Below are positions 22,228 to 32,727 of a stretch of DNA of 64,000 nucleotides, in pieces. The position numbers and the translations under genes are program-made. The stretch is taken from contig JANJXV010000262.1 in the NCBI GenBank assembly GCA_024803745.1, positions 186,001-250,000 of the forward strand. The letters are read 5' to 3'. The DNA is from Megascapheus bottae (Eukaryota > Chordata > Mammalia > Rodentia > Geomyidae). Under the pieces are notes generated by a model. The model was not told the origin of the DNA. It saw only the letters and a list, made by a program, of their open reading frames with translations, and did not search any database. Every line of letters starts with the position of its first letter. The first letter of the stretch is position 1.

Positions 22228-22448
22228 AGGTGTGGCGCATGGCTGATCCACACTTTTAATCCAGGCTGGTCACGAGGCTGAGATCTGAGTATGGAAGTTC
22301 CAAGTCACCTAGAACAGGAAAGTCTGATAGATTCTTACTACCAAAAATAAAAACAGCTGGGAATGGAATTTGGGCTCAAGTGGTAAAGGGCTAGTCTTGA
22401 GTACAAATGCTTAGTGCCCAGGCCCTGAGGTCAGGCTCCAGCACTGCC
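22228..22448 (+). repeat. B1/ID composite SINE
   Basis: Forward composite (TTTTAATCCAGGCTGGTCACGAGGCTGAGATCTGAG, then GGGCTCAAGTGGTAAAGGGCTAGTCTTGAG and GCCCAGGCCCTGAGGTCAGGCTCCAG). Copy B: 56,755-56,975. Confidence 0.8.
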
Positions 22449-22771
22449 AACAACCTCACTTTAGTGAGATTTTAGCTTTATCCATGTAGGCACATCTCAC
22501 TGGAATCTTTGCTGGTAGAGATAGTCTTCATAATTTTGACTCAAGGTAAAGGTCCTCCTGGGGTAGTACACAAAAGATGTCATGGAGAGAGGAGCCCCAC
22601 TTGCTCCAGGGTGTTTTAGATGACCATTGTGAGATGGATGGAATAAGACTGGAGACAAGATGAATGCTGGGATCCTGCAATGCTCTTGAATGAGTGGCTG
22701 GTGGCTCACCTGAAAGAACTAATTATGTCTAAAAAAGAAATCAGGAATTTGTTTTGTTTAGATAATACCTG
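22449..22771. other. Spacer with copy A deletion point
   Basis: No gene seen. The CAGG at 22,617-22,620 is where 637 bp present in copy B are missing here. Confidence 0.7.
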
Positions 22772-22990
22772 TAATCCGAGGCATAGTCAGGATCCTGATC
22801 TTAGTATTGTGGTTTAAAACCAACCCAGCAAAGGGAAAAATGCATGAGACTCATACTCCCAGTTTAGAGCAAGAACAAAGATTGAAGTAGAGCTGTGGCT
22901 CAAGAGCTAGAGTGCTACCTTGAGCAAAGAAAAGCTAAGAAAAAGCTCCAGGTGTTGAGTTCAAGGCCAGGAATGAAAGAAGGAAGGTAA
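22772..22990 (+). repeat. B1/ID composite SINE
   Basis: Degenerate forward composite (ACCTGTAATCCGAGGCATA, AAAACCAACCCAGCAAAGGG, GAGCTGTGGCTCAAGAGCTAGAGTGCTACCTTGAGC). Copy B: 57,930-58,150. Confidence 0.75.
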
Positions 22991-24209
22991 AAAAAGGGAA
23001 GTATGTGAGGAAGGGAAATATATAAATGAAAGAGAGAAGGAACTAGAAATTTAAAACTAGAGAATATTTAAAAGTCATCAGTCCTTCTAAGAAAAGTGTT
23101 GGAGTATGGGTTCTATATGTGGTGAACTGGAAGCCCAGCAGTGACTTGTTAACCAAAGATTCACCATGATGAGCAAAGGATAGAAATCTGCATGAGCCTC
23201 TTAGCGGATGGAGTCACAGAAGAGAACATCAGCTCCCATCCCATAGTTAGAAGTATATAGAGATGGGGAAGTTGGCATCACCTTGATGTCATTGTGTCCA
23301 TGGAGACTGGAAGCCATGGCTCTGTGAAAGCACAATGTTCTGGTTACTGAGCTGGGAGGCTGAGGAGAGCCAAGTCCTGGCCATGAAGAAATCAGGGTGG
23401 CAGCAGAGCAACTCTGCTGCAGTGTGTGCCTGCTTGGCTGTTCTTATTCTGTGGTGGATCAGGCTGGAGCGGGTGATAGTAACTGTTTTGTGGTCACAAG
23501 CCCTTCACCAAGAGCTTCCTCTGGGATCCTCATAAGCTACAGGGTGGCTGGTGGTGGGATGTGTGTGGGGTGGAAGTGACAGAGGGATGGATGCATGGCA
23601 AGGTGGGTGAAGAGATGAGAGGAATGATGAGAGCCCAGTTCATTGGTTTCCATGGTTAATGGGTGGGAGGTAGAGAGGCATGATGGAGGAATGATGGAGG
23701 CAGGGGAAGATGGTGACAGAGTGAGGCCATCTGTAGTGCCAGCCTGGCCATCATCTGAAGCCCATAGGCAGCTTCCTGATCCTTCACTTAGTCCTGCTCC
23801 TTGTGGAGGGAATGTCACGTGTACCCAGAGCTAGGGGTGGGGCAATGTTAGTGGCACCTGGAAAACCATTGGCCTCTACCTGGGTGAGGGGTGGTTATGG
23901 CTCCCATGCTGGGTGGCCTGATAGCTATGGAACAGATCTCTCCTTAGCTACCACAGTCAGTGGCTGCTCTCCATCTAGGGTTAGGGCACCTGCTCAGCCA
24001 TCAGGACACCCCATGCCAAGACAGAGGCCTACAATTCAGATGGCAGCACAGGGGTGAAGATGATCTCACCGTAGCCCTAGTTACATGGCTGCCCCAGCAT
24101 AAAGGACAGGATGAGCTGGGGGAAGATGTTCTCTGTGTTTTTCCACAGGCTATCCCGGCCTCTTCTTGTGTCTGATTAGACCAAGAGAGTACCAGGTTCC
24201 CTCTCATAG
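22991..24209. other. Unannotated GC-richer spacer
   Basis: Unique-looking DNA with a GGGTGG/GGAGG-rich part at 23,570-23,710. Both strands have short open frames retained in copy B, such as a 93-codon minus frame at 23,818-23,537. They are low-complexity and have no domain I can name. Confidence 0.5.
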
Positions 24210-24345
24210 TCCTGGTTCTTTTTCTTTTACAGTCATGAGGCTTGAACTCAGGTCCTGGGTACTGTCCCTGAGCTCTTTTGCTCAAGGTTGATGCTCTACC
24301 ATTTGAACCATAGTGCCATTTCCAGCTTTTCCTTTTCATGTGGAT
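24210..24345 (-). repeat. ID-type SINE half
   Basis: Reverse-strand single monomer (GAGGCTTGAACTCAGGTCCTGGGTACTGTCCCTGAGCTC, GATGCTCTACCATTTGAACCATAGTGCCATTTCCAGC). Copy B: 59,372-59,508. Confidence 0.85.
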
Positions 24346-25544
24346 CTCTGATATGTCCAGTACTGTGCCTGCAGGGAGGCACTCACCCCACAGACAGAGC
24401 CACCTCTGCCGTGACTGTGACTGCCCACAACCCTCACACCCACTCCTTGCACACCCCTCGACTCCAGTTTTAGCTCCTCTTGGACTGGGTGTCCAGCCTA
24501 CCCCTTCCTACACTCACAAAGGGTCTACAATTGTCTTCCCAGGGTCCTTTCTTCTGCCAGCCAGAGTACAGACTATGCACATCTTGACGATCACAGAGCT
24601 CAAAGCCAAAGGCTGAGATGCAGAAGGGGGTGACCCAGTAGCTGCACAGGGCCCATGGATCATCCTGTGCATCCCCCAGCCTGTGACTTCCCGCACCCCC
24701 TTGGCAGTTAACTGGAAATGAGAGTTTCATGGACTTTCCTTTCTGGACTGGCTTCAAACAGAAGCTATGCACAGTTTTCAAACCATACCCTACTGAAGAA
24801 GGGAAGCTTGATCTGGTGCTTAACTGGGTTGCACTTTGGCTCTGTTTGCTATGCCTCACGGGAGGGGGCTCATCATTTGTAGACTAAGATCTCATGACCT
24901 TCAAAGCCAAATGCTACCTGAAAGTTCAGGGTCCCAGCCTATGTGTTGGGCCGGGGTGAATACATTCACTGTTATGCTGGGTCATCAACCCATGTTTTAA
25001 GCTGGAAGTAGGCAGTGCCACATTTGATAAGAACATCTGCCAGAGATTGTCACCTCATGAAAGCAGATTCTAAATTTGTATTCCATTTCCTGTGGTGGAG
25101 AAATCCCCTCCAACTTAGACAGGCTCACATCCACCTGCAGGTCACACTCCTAATGCACCCTTGAGTGTCCTCATGGTATTGGGATCTAAGTTTGTAGGGA
25201 ATGCTGCTTTAGTCCATGAATTAGCTGGACAAGTGATGACAAACGTGTTGTGGATTAATATGAGAACAATTTAAGAAGCCCTGGAGGAGCATCAACCTGA
25301 CCCTCTGTGGTGCTATAAATCTGATAGGATGTTCCAGACTGAGAAACAATCACATGGCTTTGTGTTTGGCATCCAGACAAGTGAGTGCATGTCTTAGCTG
25401 TCAGCCAATACAGAGGAGGACATGAATAAGTGGGTGGAAAGCATCTGTCAGACCCCTGTCTGGGGGCAGGTGGAGAGAACATAGGAAGGTAGATACCATG
25501 GCTGTGGTGGGGCCAAAAAAAGGGTAAAAGAGGCAAAGGAACCA
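24346..25544. other. Spacer with second copy A deletion
   Basis: Shared with copy B except that 582 bp are missing at TTGGCAG (24,701-24,707). Exon-like stretches occur on both strands but none is recognised. On the minus strand, a pyrimidine-rich acceptor (…TTCTGCATCTCAG) and a GTGAGT donor bracket the open sequence FGFELCDRQDVHSLYSGW. On the plus strand, open sequence follows TTGGCAG. Confidence 0.45.
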
Positions 25545-25735
25545 GGTACTGGTAGCTCAAGACTGTCATCCTAGCTACTCAGGAGTTTGAGATCTGAGGA
25601 TCACAATTCAAAGCCAGCCCAGGACAGAAACTCCATGAGACTCTTATCTGCAATAAACTACTGAATGCAAGAAGCTCAAGCTCAGTGACAGCATCCAGGC
25701 CTAGCGTTCAAAACCCAGGACTGGCAGAAAAAAGT
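25545..25735 (+). repeat. B1/ID composite SINE
   Basis: Forward composite (ACTGGTAGCTCAAGACTGTCATCCTAGCTACTCAGGAGTTTGAGATCTGAGGATC, then a shortened right half with AGCATCCAGGCCTAGCGTTCAAAACC). Copy B: 61,290-61,478. Confidence 0.85.
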
Positions 25736-26786
25736 ATCAAAGGACAAGAAGCTGGCCAAAAGTTAGAGGGACTCTATCTTGACAAACAATACAATGATAA
25801 GTTGCACTCAGAAGACTTGCACAAAATCTGGAAACGCGTGAGACCTATCTATGTATGTTTCCGGTTTGTCTAAATATATATGTTTATGCATTTATATATT
25901 AGTATAGAGAGACAGATCAATACATATGACTATACATATATACATAGCCAGACACTTATGGGTGGGTGGTATACTGTGTGAGAGTTTGTGTTTGTGTTTT
26001 GTGGATGGCTATCTCTGTTTAAGAAAGATAGAAAATATGTAAATATCTTTAAAAAAAACTTGATAAAATACGGAGAGACCTAAGCTCTTGAGGGAATCGG
26101 AAATGACAAGATTATTCACAGGCACGTTTATCCTTATGGGTTCCTCAGCAAGTTTTAATTTTTTTCATTATTTTCTTTCTTTTTTTGAACCAGTGCTAAG
26201 GATTTCTCTCAGGGACCAGGTGCTGCCAATTACTAATTTTCTCATGGCTGGTACAAGAGGAACTGAGCCACAGTTCCACTTTTGCCTTATTTATTCGTGC
26301 TTAACTGAAGGTAAAGATTTCTATCAGTGACTTTCTTTCAGGGGCTGGATTCTAACGAGGATCCCCAGACCTCAGGCTTCTCTATAGCTACAATTAACAA
26401 TATGGGAACCCAGCACTGGGTTCCAATGCACAGGGCAAGAAATTGAGTGAATCTCTCAACTCCAATTAGCTATAATAAGCTACAAGTGAAAGACCAATAC
26501 CTTTGAGGAAAAGATGCTGAGGGTTATCACACAGGCCCTATGAGTAACCCCTAAACCCTGTACACATGTGTGCATGCACACATTGGCAGATACACACACA
26601 TGCACACACACAATGTCTCAGGCAATATTGTATTTTGAATTAATATCCAAAGATTGGACAACAGGATAGCAAGTAATAACATCTGTTTTTCTTGTCTACA
26701 TTGAGGGAAAGGGATAAGTCACAAGATGCAGAAGCGAAGAATTCAGAGGCAAATGCTGTGAGTGAATAACTTGTAAAAAGCACATT
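25736..26786. other. Unannotated spacer
   Basis: AT-rich DNA shared with copy B, with a short TATATA-rich patch (25,870-25,945) and a degenerate CA-rich patch (26,570-26,615). No gene recognised. Confidence 0.55.
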
Positions 26787-27002
26787 TCTTTTCTTTTCTT
26801 TTCTTTTCTTTTGTTTTTTCTGCCATTCCTGGGGCTTGAACTCAGGGCCTGAGCACTGCTCTTGGCTTTTCCCAAGTCTAGCCCTCTGCCACTTGAGCCG
26901 CATTGCCATATGGATTTTTATATCTGTGTGATATTAAGGACTCAAACCTAGATGTTCATGGATGCTAGGCAAGCACTCTACCACTGGGCCAAACTGTAAA
27001 CC
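26787..27002 (-). repeat. ID-type dimeric SINE with TTTTC tail
   Basis: Reverse-strand dimer preceded by (TTTTC)n, the complement of its GAAAA tail. It shows GGGGCTTGAACTCAGGGCCTGAGCACTG, CCTCTGCCACTTGAGCCGC and GGCAAGCACTCTACCACTGGGCC. Copy B: 62,525-62,745. Confidence 0.92.
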
Positions 27003-27237
27003 CAGATAAAGTATTTATAAATAGTCATCATCATCATATCAAAATATCCTTTCTCCTACAAAGAATGAACACTTATCTATGTCTGTAAGACTTTTTTTTA
27101 TGTCACCAATGCTTCTGTGATTTTCCCACTTGCATTTTTACAGATGACAGCACAGATATTCATCAGGAAGAAAAATTGATTACGATACAGAAACCTAACA
27201 ACGTCCTAGAAGATTGAAGTGAATACTATGTGCAAGA

Positions 27238-27425
27238 TGGCCTGGGTGTTTCATCTATTTGTAGAGTGCTTGGCTACCACACAAAAAGACTCTGGTTTGA
27301 TTCTGGAGTACTATATACATAGAAAACGCTGGAAGTGGTGCTGTGGCTTGGTGGGACAGCTATAGCCTAAAGAAAGCCTAAGAACAATGGTCAGGCTCTG
27401 AGGTCAAGTCCCAGGACTAGCAAAG
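27238..27425 (+). repeat. ID-type dimeric SINE
   Basis: Forward dimer (GTAGAGTGCTTGGCTACCACAC, GGTTTGATTCTGGAGTAC, GCTGGAAGTGGTGCTGTGGCTTGG, AGGTCAAGTCCCAGGACTAGC). Copy B: 62,980-63,165. Confidence 0.88.
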
Positions 27426-28194
27426 AAAATGTGCAAGAGGCAAAATGCAAGCTGAGAAGGCACTGTGAAGCAAAATGTCTTGTGAAGGCTAAGGGGAATA
27501 GTGACAGTTAAGTTTGGATCTTACCTAAGAAAGGCTCCTTGAGCCTGAGACCAGGCTAGCACTTACGCCTAGTTAATGACTTGGGATTTGAACAAAAAGG
27601 TGTGCTGTTTACTACATCCATATGTGAGGTGGGAAGGGAGATTCAGCCTCCAGTATGTCTTTGGGGAGGTCTTCTGTGAGCAAGGATCTTTGGTCATTGG
27701 GCCTTGAAAGGTGACCCTACCTACCTCACAATGGAACAGAATATGGAACCCTGGTAACCAAGCCACTGCATGTGACAACCAGCTCAAGCCAGCTCCCTTG
27801 GCCTGTGGCTCAGGAGGAAGAAAGATGTTGCTGTGCTGTTGCCAACGGTCAGGAGGCTCGGATCTCAGGCATGAGAGATATGGATCTCTCACTTGAAGAA
27901 GTAGATTCTGGACCAGTGCCAAGCCAAAATTCCCGTATATCAGGCATTTCTCTAGGAAGAAAGCCAGGAAACTCCAGGGCAACTCAGATGAGGTATATTG
28001 AGAGGAAACCTATTTGAACCCATCATCCTGCCCACACACTACAACCTTCTTGTGTACTTTCAAGTGACTATACTGAGATTAGAGTGTGTCATTTCCAATC
28101 TACTCTATTCCAATTCCTCAGTGTGAAGTGTGGTCCCATTCCTACGTTTGAAATATCCACTGTTTTGCCAACATAATGTGATGGTAAGTCAGCT

Positions 28195-28370
28195 CAGACT
28201 CTGAATGAGCCTTGTAACCTATGGATCCTGGAGGAAGGCCTGTTGGAGATGCTGCTGACAAAGCTGATCGCTGCCTACCAGAAAGGTGATCTCTTTTACG
28301 TGGGAAAATTCCTGCATAATTTCAAATAGTGGAGGACAATGTAGTAGTTGCTGGAAATTCTCTTGAAAAA
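28195..28370 (+). pseudogene. RalGDS-family pseudogene, REM-domain exon
   Basis: Forward reading ILEEGLLEMLLTKLIAAYQ, then KGDLFYVGKFLHNFK, follows the pattern of the RasGEF N-terminal (REM) domain of RalGDS/RGL proteins, which in intact relatives packs against the catalytic RasGEF domain acting on Ral. After FK come a TAG and two more stops (28,327-28,352), then LLEILLKK up to a GTGAGT donor at 28,371. The acceptor is uncertain, possibly AGCTCAG near 28,195. The stops make this a pseudogene. A later exon of the same family lies at 29,321, which supports the call. No RasGEF catalytic domain is visible in the window. Confidence 0.6.
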
Positions 28371-28799
28371 GTGAGTGTTCCCACCCAAACCCAGGTTTGC
28401 TCACCCCTCCTGGCCAAGCCTTGGAATACTTGGCTCCTCTCTGAGCCTGTTTGTTTCACTGGGGTGTTCACAGGGGAGCTAAGCATGATACAAGTGCACA
28501 AACTACTTCATTATGACTGGGACACCATGCCATTTCATTTCCCTCACAAGCTACTGGAGTCTCAACAGTGTGCTTACTGAGAAGTTGGATTTCAGGCATG
28601 AGTAAGTGGCTCCCAACTGCAGCCCTCACCTAGGTGACATCCTAGGAAATCCCATTTCCCAGTAAGAAATGAGGTGTCAGTACTAATGGCGGAGGCCTGT
28701 GAAATACTGGCGTCAGAGGAAAAGCTGGGGGCTGAATCACTTTTGAGCCATCAGGGAGGGATTATGATAGCTTTGCCTGTTAGAACCTGAGAGCCTTTA
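28371..28799. other. Pseudogene intron-like spacer
   Basis: Between the two recognised RalGDS-like exons. I see no further exon here. An 83-codon frame at 28,329-28,580 overlaps the donor and looks incidental. Confidence 0.45.
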
Positions 28800-29025
28800 C
28801 ATTTTGGTGTGTGGTCCAGTGCTGCCACTTGAACCTGAACCCAGGTCTAAATGCCATCCCTTTGGTGTTCAAAAATTAGCACTGTACCATTTGAGTCATA
28901 GGTCAAGTTCTGGCTTTTTACTGCCTAATTGAAGACAAGTGCCTTTAGACTTTTACTGACTAGACTGGCTTTCCACTGTAATCTTCAGAGCTCAGCCTGC
29001 TGGGTGGCTAAGATTAGAGGAATGA
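28800..29025 (-). repeat. Degenerate B1/ID composite SINE
   Basis: Reverse-strand element (CACTTGAACCTGAACCCAGGTCTAAATGCCATCCC, GTACCATTTGAGTCATAGG, CTTCAGAGCTCAGCCTGCTGGGTGGCTAAGATTAG). Confidence 0.65.
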
Positions 29026-29320
29026 GCATTTAGTTCTTTATTTAGAGCATTCACTTATTGATTTATTTAGAGCATTTACTTAGTTAATTTAAGGTGCGTT
29101 TACTTTGGACAGATGCATAGAGGCCTCTCTCAGAAGCTTCTGGAAGTGGGGTGTAAAAGTCATCCTGTTCTCGAGTGTCTCTTACCCCCCTCCCAGCACA
29201 TAAGTGCACATCTCTGCAGGACAGCCACAGCATTAGAGTCCTGCAAGAAAGCGGCTTTGGTAAAAGGCTCAGGATGGAGAGAGAGGGCTCTCACTTTCCT
29301 TGTACCGAATGTGCCCACAG

Positions 29321-29471
29321 CATCATGTGTTCCATCTATACGATGTGAATGGACTTCTACCCCAGTGTTTTCTACGAGTTCAAGATCTGCCACACCCTGA
29401 CACAACTCGAGCTCTATATGAGGCTCCACATGCCGGCTTTGGACCTGCTCTTTATGGGTGGTGTCAGCCAG
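29321..29471 (+). pseudogene. RalGDS-family pseudogene, second recognised exon
   Basis: A 151-nt segment between GTGCCCACAG and a GTAATG donor. Forward reading MDFYPSVFYEF, then TLTQLELYMRLHMPALDLL, parallels the RalGDS/RGL segment W-L/M-D-x-Y-x-E-D-F followed by L..L.AY..LHMPGSDLE, just after the REM domain. The Trp codon before MD is TGA (29,344-29,346), an in-frame stop. The order after the REM exon matches intact relatives. The minus-strand 117-codon frame over the same bases is a shadow. Confidence 0.6.
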
Positions 29472-29798
29472 GTAATGTCTGTCCTCTGAAAGGACTCGGG
29501 AAAAAGCACTCATTAGAAAGACCCTACACCTCCTCAGTGTTCAGTCCAAACTCCAGTTCTACAGGTTCCTCCATTAGATCCTCATGGAAGTTGAGTGACA
29601 CTTCAACTTGCAGAGTCCACTCTGTCCACTCTGTACCTATTTCCATTCTTAGGTTTGGGTCATCGTGGAAGAGCTTATCCTGAACTCCGGATGAAAAACC
29701 CACCAATGGAGCTGGTGAGTGATGGAGACTGAGAATCATCACTGCACTCCAGAAACCATGGGCCTTCTGTAGAAATTACCAAACAGGTTTAGAGTCCT
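29472..29798. other. Spacer with possible third exon
   Basis: A CATTCTTAG acceptor and a GTGAGT donor bracket about 70 bp (29,653-29,721). Read in the phase of the preceding exon it gives VWVIVEELILNSG and then a TGA. The resemblance to RalGDS is too weak to assign. Confidence 0.3.
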
Positions 29799-30324
29799 GT
29801 GGATATACCTTTTGTTCTGAACCCCATGTGTGACACAGTTGAACCTGCAGATACTATGGAGGAAGAAAAAGAGCAGCCAGATTTCCTTCCGTTTCCTTTC
29901 ACACTCCACCCAGAGTCAGTCCATCTGAGTCAGAGTAACATTCCACTTATTGTGCAAGCTGAAGGGGCACACGCTGGGCTCATGGAAAATGTCCCCATGG
30001 GAAGCAGCAAGTGTACTCTCAATACTGGATTCATTGGAGGAAAATGAATCCATCCTCACAGAATATCCAGACCCATCCATCTCACTAAAAGAGACTCAAT
30101 CTCCATTCGACAAACCAGAATCCATCCCCCTCTTAACTCAGGAAGGACATTCTGTTTCTCATGAGGAAGGAGACCCTTCTGAGGACTCGGAAGGAGAATT
30201 ACTGTCTGAAGGCAACTTGGAGGCCAGTCTGGATTTAGAGCTTCCCTGTCCCCTTCCTAAAAAGACAGCTCTTTATCTTGCTCTCATGATTCTTGTCAAG
30301 TATTCATTGTATTTACTTTGCTAA
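29799..30324 (+). pseudogene. Unidentified broken open frames with hydrophobic C-terminus
   Basis: Two overlapping forward frames, 29,799-30,047 and 29,950-30,324, look like one reading broken near 30,020. They are Ser/Glu/Pro-rich (TEYPDPSISLKETQSPF, HEEGDPSEDSEGELLSEG) and finish in a hydrophobic stretch TALYLALMILVKYSLYLLC that could be a tail anchor. I cannot name the family. It may be an acidic linker of the RalGDS-like gene, a different pseudogene, or chance. Confidence 0.3.
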
Positions 30325-30734
30325 CTATTAAACTCTCATTGTTAATATTATGGTGTGCAGTTCTTCAGTGCTTATTATACTGTGTTTTATTTTCCACTTA
30401 TAATGTGAGACCTCAGACACATAGGTCCTGGGTGGGCCAAAAACCAGACAGGTCTGGTCCCATAGAAGACAACCTTACTGGATATACAGGGAACTATGAA
30501 ATGCATGGAATCACCAGGAATCCAGGCCAGGCCTCCATGGAAAGACAAGTCAGCTACCAAAGCTTAAGGACAGAGCAGATGCCTGGAAATGTGTTTTGTC
30601 AATCGGGAGAAGTGCCAGAGTAACTGTAATATTATGGGGACTCTGTTCTGTGAGTTCAAGTCTGTTTATATATCCATTGTGCTTTGTACAAATATTTAAG
30701 AAAATTAAAACTCCACAATAGCATCAAAAATCTA
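30325..30734. other. Unannotated spacer
   Basis: No gene seen. A 101-codon forward frame (30,318-30,623) has no recognisable domain. AATTAAAAC near 30,700 could be an old poly(A) region. Confidence 0.4.
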
Positions 30735-30935
30735 CTTTGGCTTTGAATGTGGCCTAGTTGTAGAGTGCTCGCCTAGTATACAAGAAGACCTTGATTCAAT
30801 TCCTCTGCACTGCATACACAGAAAAAGCAGATGGGGAACTGTGGCTCAGGTGTCAGAGTGCCACCCTTGAACAAATGTGGCCAAGGACAGTTCCTGGTCC
30901 CTCAGTTCAAGCCCCAGGACTAGAGAAACAAGAAA
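30735..30935 (+). repeat. ID-type dimeric SINE
   Basis: Forward dimer (GGCCTAGTTGTAGAGTGCTCGCCTAG, GATTCAATTCCTCTGCACTGC, GGGGAACTGTGGCTCAGG, CAGTTCAAGCCCCAGGACTAG). Confidence 0.88.
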
Positions 30936-31504
30936 TCATACCATTTTCCACACATTTGGAAATAAATCTGTTTTATCTAACCCTACTTCTTTTTTGCCAG
31001 TCCAGAGTGTGTGCCACCAAGCCAAACTACTGGCCCCCAACCTTACTATTTTTAATCATTTAATTTTTTTACATAATCATATTTCATGCTGTCTGTATTA
31101 ATAGCATAAACAGTATGCTTAGTGTAATAATGTTAAAGGTAAAACATAAGAAATTAATAACTAAAATTCCTTTTTTATTATTTTTATAGCATTACTACAA
31201 TTTTATGAGAAAAATTACCTAGAATGTTTATTTTAGAGTTCAAGTAATCCATTTTGATAAATATATCAACCTACATCATTTATTTGAACACATTTTAAAC
31301 TATTTTTTTCAGGAATGAAATACATACATATTTGTTGTAAATAAAATTTATGACTTGGGGGGAAGGGAAAAAGAAAAGGGGGAAGGGGGTAACAGTTTTT
31401 ACAAGAAATGTACTCACTACATATGTAACAGCAATCTCTTTGTATATCACCTTGACAACAAATTTTTTGAAAAGTACAATGAGTTTAAATGTCTACTTTG
31501 GGCA
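30936..31504. other. AT-rich spacer, possible old L1 end
   Basis: AT-rich. At 31,350-31,470 a polypurine patch is followed by TTTTTACAAGAAATGTACTCACTACATATGTAAC. A similar patch lies at 38,020-38,110, so both may be 3' ends of the same old retroelement. Confidence 0.4.
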
Positions 31505-31712
31505 GAATTTTTTTGCCAATACTGGGCTTAGACTCAGGACCTGAGCACGATCGTTGTTTTTGTTTTTGTTTATTCTTAAGGCGCAAGTTCTATCACATGT
31601 GCCACAGCACCACTTTTATCTTTTTTTATCAATGTTGTGCTGAGGAATTGAACTTGGGTCTTCATTCATGCTCTGCAAGAACTCTTCCACTAGGCTTAAC
31701 TTATGGCCCCAG
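31505..31712 (-). repeat. ID-type dimeric SINE
   Basis: Reverse dimer (GGGCTTAGACTCAGGACCTGAGCACG, TCACATGTGCCACAGCACCACTTTTATC, TGTGCTGAGGAATTGAACTTGGG). Confidence 0.8.
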
Positions 31713-31807
31713 TGGGAAGGAAGTTTTCCATAAAATATGTAGGAAATATGTACACTAAGGAAAAGCCATCAAAAATAGAAGAAAAATTATATACTTAGAT
31801 AACGACA

Positions 31808-32300
31808 TGCCAGTATTATGGCAGATCTCTGTAATTCTAGCTTCAAGAGTGGCCTATTATGACCGGGAGTTGTCTGGCTGAAGTAAAGTGCTATCCTTGA
31901 GCAAGCCCTAGGACAGTGCTCTGGCCATGAGTTGAAGCCATAGGACATGCAAAAAATAATAATTTAATGCCCGTGACTGGTGGCTCACCCTGGTAATCCT
32001 AGCTACCCTGGAGGATCGAGGTTCAAAGACGGCCCAGGCATAAAAATCTGTGAGAATCTTATTTCCAAATAATCCAGAAAATTCAAAATGACAATGTGCC
32101 TCAAGTGGTAGAGCTCTTGCCTTGAGCTGAAGAGCTTAAGGTAAACATCCAGGCCCAGAGTTCAAGCCCCATGAGTGAAAAAAAGAAAAGGAAAAAGAAA
32201 GCCCTTATCTAAGGCTGGAGTGCACACTAGTGGTAGTTTGCTTGCCTAGTATGCACAAAGCCCTGTGTTCAATTACTCTGTACCACTTACACCAAAAAAA
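31808..32300 (+). repeat. Run of three SINEs
   Basis: A partial composite (31,808-31,955; AGCAAGCCCTAGGACAGTGCTCTGG), a B1/ID composite (31,970-32,190; GGTGGCTCACCCTGGTAATCCTAGCTACC with an A-rich tail) and an ID monomer (32,215-32,300; AGTGGTAGTTTGCTTGCCTAGTATGCACAAAGCCC). Confidence 0.8.
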
Positions 32301-32309
32301 AAGCTGGAA

Positions 32310-32499
32310 ATGATCTCAGAAGGTTGGGTTCTGAGGATCCCAGTTCAAAGCCAGGCCAGACACTAAAGTCCATGAAACTTTTACTTCCACTTAAGCACCA
32401 GAAAACCAGAAGTGACACTGTGGCTCAAGGTGTTTAAGGTTGTAGCCTTGAGCTGAAGAGCCCAGGGACACTGCCCAGGTGCACAATTAAAGTCTTACA

Positions 32500-32502
<3 letters not shown>
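32310..32502 (+). repeat. B1/ID composite SINE
   Basis: The left half is truncated (GGTTGGGTTCTGAGGATCCCAGTTCAAAGCCAGGCC). The right half (GACACTGTGGCTCAAGGTG, GTAGCCTTGAGCTGAAGAGCCC) runs into the GA tract. Confidence 0.8.
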
Positions 32503-32562
<60 letters not shown>

Positions 32563-32720
32563 GAGAGACAGAGAGAGAGAGACAGAGAGAGACAGAGAGG
32601 CAGAGAGACAGAGCGACAGAGAGAGACAGAGAGACAGAGAGAGAGAGACAGATAGAGAGAGAGAGAGAGAGAGGCAGACCGACAGAGACAGACAGAGACA
32701 GAGAGACAGAGACAGAGACA
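32503..32720. repeat. (GA)n tract with CAGA interruptions
   Basis: About 218 bp of purine repeat growing from the 3' tail of the preceding SINE. The minus-strand Ser/Leu-repeat frame across it is not a gene. Confidence 0.95.
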
Positions 32721-32727
32721 TCAAACA

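Larger units (their letters stand above)
26690..28050 (-). repeat. Right-hand arm of inverted-arm family, copy A
   Basis: About 1.36 kb whose reverse complement is found at 43,746-45,058. Its right 0.5 kb also recurs inverted at 5,665-6,190 and 11,055-11,580. It contains an ID-type SINE on each strand, carried along in the copies, so duplication followed SINE insertion. The copy B direct equivalent is 62,430-63,785. Confidence 0.9.

Noticed and set aside
29160..29513. Minus-strand 117-codon frame
   Set aside because: It overlaps the plus-strand exon with RalGDS-like residues and consensus splice sites; the antisense protein resembles nothing I recognise.
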